Assembly (NCBI GenBank): GCA_014529385.2
Contig: CM043958.1
Span: forward strand, 151,820,793 to 151,884,792
DNA from: Adiantum capillus-veneris
Taxonomy: Eukaryota; Streptophyta; Polypodiopsida; Polypodiales; Pteridaceae
DNA: 64,000 nucleotides
Direction of reading: 5' to 3'
In this document: positions 58,592 to 64,000 of the stretch, piece by piece
Numbering within the stretch: the stretch's first letter is position 1
How the letters are laid out: every line of letters begins with the position of its first letter
Translations under genes and position numbers: made by a program
Notes under the pieces: model-generated
Databases searched by the model: none
What the model was told of the DNA's origin: nothing
Seen by the model: the letters and a program-made list of their open reading frames with translations, nothing else

Positions 58592-59772
58592 GTACATGCA
58601 CAAATGTTTATAAAAACTAGTGTGTTTTAGCTTACTATCATGTCGCTTTGAAATTCAAAAACTCTAGTTGAGAGGAAGAGCAAAAGAAATCTCTCCTATG
58701 TTGAGAAAAAGAGTGTAAATGTATCAAACATTAGCTCAACTTTTCAACGCTTCTGCTTGGAATATCCAAGCAAAGGAATTATGTATGGTTGGAAAAAAAA
58801 TATTATCCAAACGCAAACAGGCTCTTGCTAATCATTCTCTCTCTCCCTCTGTCGCTCTACCAAAATCGATTGACAGTCGCAACTTCTAGATCTCTAAAGA
58901 GCATGCTCACAACTGGAATGAGAGAATGAGTGTAGAGGGTCACCTTTTTAATAGAAAGATGGCCTAGAAGAGTGCAAAAATGGGGACTCCAAAAAATGAG
59001 GACAATTGGAGTAGTAAAGATTCATATAAAATAAAATGAATATGCAGGGCCAATATGGCCATACAACCATGCCATGCAAACTAGAATGCCACCATTTCGT
59101 GATGTCATATCTCTACCATCCTCAGGGGTCAAGATCAGTGAACGATATGGGTTGAGAATCTTGCAAGGGGAGAATAGAGAAGAGGTGACCCTATTATCAC
59201 CTTTAGTCTTGACTGGGCGACTTTTGGAGGAAACAACAACACCATACCACTGAGCCATCACATGCTTCTTGATATCTATCTATATATTTCATAAGAAAGG
59301 ATTGCAAGAGTCCTATCCATGTGGCTACAAATCCTTACAGCCATGGTAGATGGCCTTGCCATCTCCTCTACTTGCACCTTTGGTAGCACCGACCCGGAGT
59401 CTCTCCTTGCTGCACATGCAAGCGCACAGTTGGCAACATAGCTGGCTCTTGCATATTGAGAGGGTGGTGGACTAACAACTAATCTTGCTTTTGCCCTCAT
59501 TATCCCATCTTCTGGTACCCAAGGTCCTCGTTATGGATTATTCCTTTGCAAAGCCTCGTCAGGCTAAGAAAGCCTCCACTCGGAGAAGTTGAGTGGAACG
59601 TGCACAAAAACCTAGGTGGTGTACACCTCTCTTGAAGAGCTCTAGTGTGAGCTCTTTGCATAGGAGCACTGCTAATGAATTACAACCCAATGATAGGAGT
59701 CCTCTTAATAAAAGACTAGGCCTTGGCCGTTCACACTTGGTCGAATAGGACCCTAGGTTTTGGTGTGTTGGG

Positions 59773-59827
59773 CTACACACGTATGACCATCCTAGGCCTA
59801 CTGAGATCCTATGTGGACTCCACCCCC
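59773..59827 (+). repeat. 55-bp direct repeat, left copy
   Basis: The unit CTACACACGTATGACC...GTGGACTCCACCCCCT matches 62098-62155, with a few differences including a 2-bp indel. The two copies flank a composite of LINE and family G fragments. Confidence 0.75.
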
Positions 59828-60107
59828 TTGACCATCTCCGTTGTGAAGAAAGAAGAGATCATGGGTCGAGGTCTGGGTGGCTGTGGAATTGGAAGCTGGT
59901 TTGGTACCTCATAGAATCTCTCTACATAATCGTGACATACCTGTGGGTCCTCAATAGGAGTAACCGAGCGTGGCTCTCGAAGGGTGTGCCAATGATGTGG
60001 CACTGTCCATGCTCATGAATAACTGGTATAGCTCTAGCTCATGTGCCTCCTTGAAATCTTTCCTCATAGAGTCCTTGCATAATCGTGCCATAAATCTTGG
60101 AAAGACG
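59828..60107 (-). pseudogene. LINE fragment, minus strand, left piece
   Basis: Minus-strand text TLREPRSVTPIEDPQVCHDY and MISSFFTTEMVKG matches the LINE at 21890-22060 (HEP..TLVEDPQVWHDY, SSSFFTTEMVK). It ends at the family G fragment in the shared string ATCTTGGAAAG. The first part (60040-60107) is rearranged relative to the plus-strand LINE copy. Confidence 0.75.
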
Positions 60108-61773
60108 TCGTAGGGTAAAAAGGGATCCTCTACCTGCTAAGTAAGATTGACTAATGACTAAGGCTTTATCTCTTCTACGTCATAGTCGAGGACAACTATG
60201 ATTTCAAGAGAGAGGTAAAATGTCATAAAATCTAATATCTAACCAACCCAAACGATTTTCTCATATTAAACTGATCATTTAAGGTGAGAGAATAAATGGG
60301 AACAAGAGTTAGGATATAGACATGTGTTTATAGATACATCTCAACACGGGGCCAATGGTAATGGGGCCCAAATGAGAGATGGTCTATCAAAGAGCAAGGC
60401 TAACCAATGGAGCATAAAGACCCTAGGGTTAGTTTCATTGAAGACCTCCAATAGTTAGTGTAAAAGTCCTTTGACCTTAGGTAAGCTAGGGCTAAGCTTG
60501 AGGTGGAAACCCGGTCCACGCTTTAGGTGCTTGGCGTGCTTGATGACTAAGGTGCTTGAGGTGCTTGTCGTGCTTGAGATGCTAGGGTTGTACTTGAGTT
60601 AGGAAGCCGGCCCAAACTTGAGGGGCTTAAGGGCCAAGCTTGTGGTGGGAACCGGGTCCAAATTTTAGTGGCTTGAGGTGTGCAAAAGTCAACACTAATC
60701 CCTACAAGGAGGGGGCAAGCCCTACAAGAGGGGGGATGAGAGAGAACACCCACACACTCACTCAAGGCAAGCTTGGTACAAAGAAAGCAAAAGGGACACT
60801 TGTCAAGTTCCTCCTCATGTTGCCCTCATGTTGTGCATAAAGCCTATTGGTTGGCCACCCAAGGGGTCCAATGATAATTTAGAAGATTTAATTAACTGTT
60901 TTTACATTTATCAAGTCCTCTCTCTCAAAGGGGAAAGGGGGAGATTTGTTCCAAGGCTACCCTTGTTAACTCCTGCTTGTGATTGGCTAGGCCTAGAGGG
61001 TTCCAATGAGCTTCAAGCATGAGCTACAAGGGGGGGTCGACCAAGGAAGCTAGGGGCATGCTTGGGGGGTATACTCTCCCCCCCCCCCAACACACTCTCA
61101 TTGTGTGAAGTGCAAAGTGCAAGAGCCCCCTCTCCTTCTCCAAGCAAGTAGAGAGGTTGAGAGCCTACACCAACACTCTTGGCTATGGAATGTAAATCCT
61201 ACCAAGAGCAAGGCTTGAATGCTTAAGCTTACCATCTTCTCCATCTTCATTACTATGCTATTATGTATGCTAGCAAGAAGAGTGATGATAAGTGAGGAAC
61301 TAGTTCTTTCTCCTATGAGATGTTTCTTCTTCCTCTTCCCTACAATCATTCCCTACTAGCTCTCTCCACCTCCAAAGGTGTTTGAGGTCTTGGGACTGAT
61401 GCTTGGGATAGTTAATGCTTTCCACAAAGTTTATGTTATGCTCATGATGCATGAAGCTTTCCATCTTCATTGCATCACCTAGGTCACAAGGAACACAAAG
61501 ATTGTATCATAACAAGTCTCTCTTGATGGGAGAAATCATAATACAAATGCCTATTGGAGGGGGGACCGGCTCCACATAAATCCGATCCTCAATTGTTGTC
61601 ATGTTCTCTAAACTCTCTGTCTTGCAAAAGTATTGTTTATGCCAAGTTAACTAAATGATATGTTTATGTTGTTAACTTCAATTATGATCACCCGCTATGC
61701 TCACAAAGTAATTTCTCAAAATTACTCTCTCTAATTTTCATTACTCTCAAGTTAATAGGCGGATTCCATTACA
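60108..61773 (+). mobile_element. 3' end fragment of a family G element (3' LTR plus polypurine tract)
   Basis: Internal 3' sequence 60108-60220 (CGTAGGGTAAAAAGGGATCC, polypurine tract TTTCAAGAGAGAGGTAAAA) is followed by an LTR 60221-61773 (TGTCATAAAATC...CCATTACA). The rest of the element is missing on the 5' side, so this is a truncated copy, not a solo LTR. The antisense ORF is recognisable but has one stop (after RDLL, near 61510). Confidence 0.85.
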
Positions 61774-62097
61774 CGCTATGCTACGACATTGTCCATGCTC
61801 ATGAATAAGCGGTATAGCTCTAGCTCTTGTGGCTCCTTTAAAGCTCGTCGCTTTTGATGTGGGTATATTCATATGGCGTTTGGCTTCTTGATCAGTGATC
61901 TCCCCAAGGGTCCGCTGCACACGTAGCCGAGGGTATAGGTCTCTACACCCATCATCATACCAATTGTTTTGTGGCATAGTCCCGGGGGGGGGGAGTGTGG
62001 CACGTGGGAACAAGCTAATGGTTAATTTTTGAAGGACATATGTGATGTGGGATGTGAGCATGGGAAGTGGCGTAGAGGGGTGGAGCAAAGAGCAAGT
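61774..62097 (-). pseudogene. LINE fragment, minus strand, right piece
   Basis: The minus strand reads NNWYDDGCRDLYPRLRVQRT and LGEITDQEAKRHMN, collinear with the LINE linker at 21690-21800. It overlaps the left piece by about 65 bp (61788-61850 against 60000-60065), so the two were not separated by a simple insertion. Confidence 0.75.
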
Positions 62098-62155
62098 CTA
62101 CACACCCGTATAGCTATCCTAGGCCTCCTGAGATCCCATGTGGACTCCACCCCCT
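62098..62155 (+). repeat. 55-bp direct repeat, right copy
   Basis: Matches 59773-59828 (TAGGCCTCCTGAGATCCCAT against TAGGCCTACTGAGATCCTAT) and ends at the same CCCCCT. Confidence 0.75.
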
Positions 62156-64000
62156 AGCTTTGCATGAGCAGTGTACCACCCTACTTGCGCACGTCACTTG
62201 TGCTCCACGGTCCCAGTGCTATGGAGGAAGTGACATTTCCTCCCTTTGAAGCAAACTTTACATCCTTGGACTCCTAAGGAGAGAAAACCATAAGATTAAA
62301 AAACTCTCCTTGCTTGAGTTTAACTTTGAACTCCATTATTCTCTCCAAGTGAGTTCTCTCGTCGAAAACTCATTTCTTACCTTGAAAGGTTACTACTGTA
62401 AACTCCTCTCAACCCTAAATGGTAACTCTTAACCTATTAGGTTTTACTGAAACAATTACTTGTGGTACTTTAGTGCCTACAATACACAGACCAAGCATCC
62501 CATACTACTTGGTTAAATAATATGATGTCCCATCTTAGCTGATTTCCATCTACCTATCCTTATATATTTTCAAAGAGCTCCTAGATTTACTTTGTTTGCT
62601 CAGGACATTCAACATGATTATTGACTGGGCATCTTTGGCCATCTACCCGCCACATTGTGTTCAAGCCAATAATCCTCCTTTTCCCACAAGTGTATACGCA
62701 ATTTCTAGTTGGTAATTCACCATTCATGAAAGGTGGACAGGTCCTGTAAGTCTCTCGTCTCAGAGTCTGACAGTGGGTAGAGTGATGTCTTTTCCTTGAG
62801 ACTTACAATGAGCACTTAGTTGATTTCCATTCTCTTACTCATGAGTTTTTACACTCATTTTCTTGAAGATAATTTATTGTTATCTCTATACTTTATTACC
62901 CCATTAAGGACTCTATATGTACTCATATAAACTTTTGTCAGTTGTAACAACCTCTTGGACTTAAACCCTTTTACCTCTATGCTTGAAGCTAAGCACAAAA
63001 ATGTATACAAATTTTATAGACTTTGTCTTGCTTCCCATAGTCCAAATAGTTAGTTACAACTAACCTTATAAATTTTTATGGTAATAACATATATTGCTAA
63101 CATACTCCTCACTAGGCGTTTGAAATGCCTACTTCATTTGGTGAAGGTATCTTTCCCCCACCTCTTAACCATAGTCGTTGCCAAATTCAAGAAATTGGCC
63201 TTCATGTTTAAGTACCACTACCTCTATAGTATGTAATTTAAAGGCAGATGTTTCTTTTAAACACATGCCATGGCTTTTATGCACATCATGATATATGAGT
63301 ACCATATACATTCTTTACTTCTTTGAGATTTTATACATGCATGTCAACACATATGTGGATTTGATGGGTTTCTAAACCCTCTTTGGTCATTTACCTATCT
63401 CTTGTTTAGGGACCTACATATCTGGCTTTCCCCCTCTCTGTTTATCGTTGGACACCAAGTAATGTGTGCCAAATCTATAATTTATCATCTTGTTTTGTTG
63501 GTCACATGTAAGAACTACTTACCATGACCTATCCTTGAGGGCTTGGCAAGTTTTTTCCCCCTTTTAAAACTATGTCGAGTCCTCTCAACATCTTATATGT
63601 CAATTCAAAAGATTGCTTATTAAGTACCATCTTCATGATGCAAATACATGCACATGTGTATTTAAAAATAGATAATGTGCTCTAGGCACTTTGTGTCTAA
63701 AGGTGTGCCATGTGCACTTCGTGCCTAATGTGCACAATGCCTTATGTCATTTTGTGCATGAGGTCAATTACATTTAGCCCTCCATTTAAAAAAAAGTGTT
63801 AACAATAAACACACTTAATTGATGTGTCAAATGACTCGTTCAATTGATTCATTAATTCTCTGCTAAAATTTAATTATGCTAATCAACCCAATCTTCTTCT
63901 TTGTAACAGAATTCTTCCAACAGTAATGAAAGTAGCAATGAGCAAAGGATTGCAAACATATAAAAGTGTAAGTACCTCTTCTAATGCTCACTCAACCAAA
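62156..64000. other. AT-rich stretch without recognisable genes
   Basis: No coding region, RNA gene or known repeat was identified. At 63904-63922 the sequence TAACAGAATTCTTCCAACA looks like the minus-strand start of a copia-type LTR (TGTTGGAAGAATTC), but no partner or primer site is in view, so it is not called as an element. Confidence 0.4.

Larger units (their letters stand above)
56456..59700. other. gene-poor stretch with microsatellites
   Basis: No protein family or RNA gene recognised. Simple repeats: (CT)n(CA)n at 57493-57559, (GA)n at 57880-57899, CT/TA/TTTA tracts at 58362-58430, and (CT)n(AC)n at 58528-58589. Short frames such as 57699-58037 and 59022-59500 lack recognisable motifs. 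Confidence 0.55.

Noticed and set aside
60108-61773. Solo LTR interpretation
   Set aside because: It includes 113 bp of internal sequence with the polypurine tract, so it is a 5'-truncated element end.
63904-63922. Possible copia LTR edge (TGTTGGAAGAATTC on the minus strand)
   Set aside because: A single short motif without partner LTR, primer site or coding sequence in the window.

Overview
The window is nuclear DNA of a land plant, most likely a species with a large, repeat-rich genome. Three things support this: one intron-containing plant gene, initiator-Met-tRNA-primed Ty1/copia and Ty3/gypsy retrotransposons with plant-type domains, and a plant CACTA DNA transposon. The species cannot be read from the sequence. 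No tRNA, rRNA or CRISPR array was seen.

Layout. 1-2770: part of a minus-strand copia element that has lost gag and protease. 2775-4560: decayed coding remnants. 4570-13298: a fairly young minus-strand gypsy element (family G) with two LTRs of about 1.6 kb, followed by a 313-bp scrap of a second copy (13299-13611). 13612-17900: no recognisable gene. 17907-20663 (minus): the only host gene, a six-exon RAD7-like leucine-rich-repeat protein of 781 aa with every splice site readable. 21310-22207 and 53946-56455: the two parts of one LINE, separated by a 31.7-kb nest of insertions. 56456-64000: gene-poor DNA with microsatellites, further LINE scraps and a 3' fragment of family G.

The nest can be peeled apart layer by layer from target-site duplications. 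A diverged solo LTR of family G (TSD CACAC) sits in the LINE reverse transcriptase. Inside that LTR are three insertions: a minus-strand family G element at 22341-38788 (TSD ACACC); a much older-looking plus-strand family G element at 39709-48149 (TSD TGTAT); and a copia element at 48659-53712 (TSD TTAAT). The 3' LTR of the first of these is itself split by a complete 7.7-kb CACTA transposon at 23726-31402 (TSD TTA). Removing all layers restores the LINE reading frame across the junction.

The CACTA element is the most intact mobile element. It has matching 12-bp CACTA termini, subterminal GCGTCGC arrays, a six-exon TNP2-type transposase (1104 aa) and a three-exon second protein (371 aa), all open. 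Its leader carries a piece of a host heavy-metal-associated (HMA) domain gene. Family G has two unusual traits: an arginine/serine-rich domain in Gag, and an antisense small ORF inside the LTR that recurs in every copy with a conserved core. The copia element at 48659-53712 has the C-terminal part of its integrase inverted.
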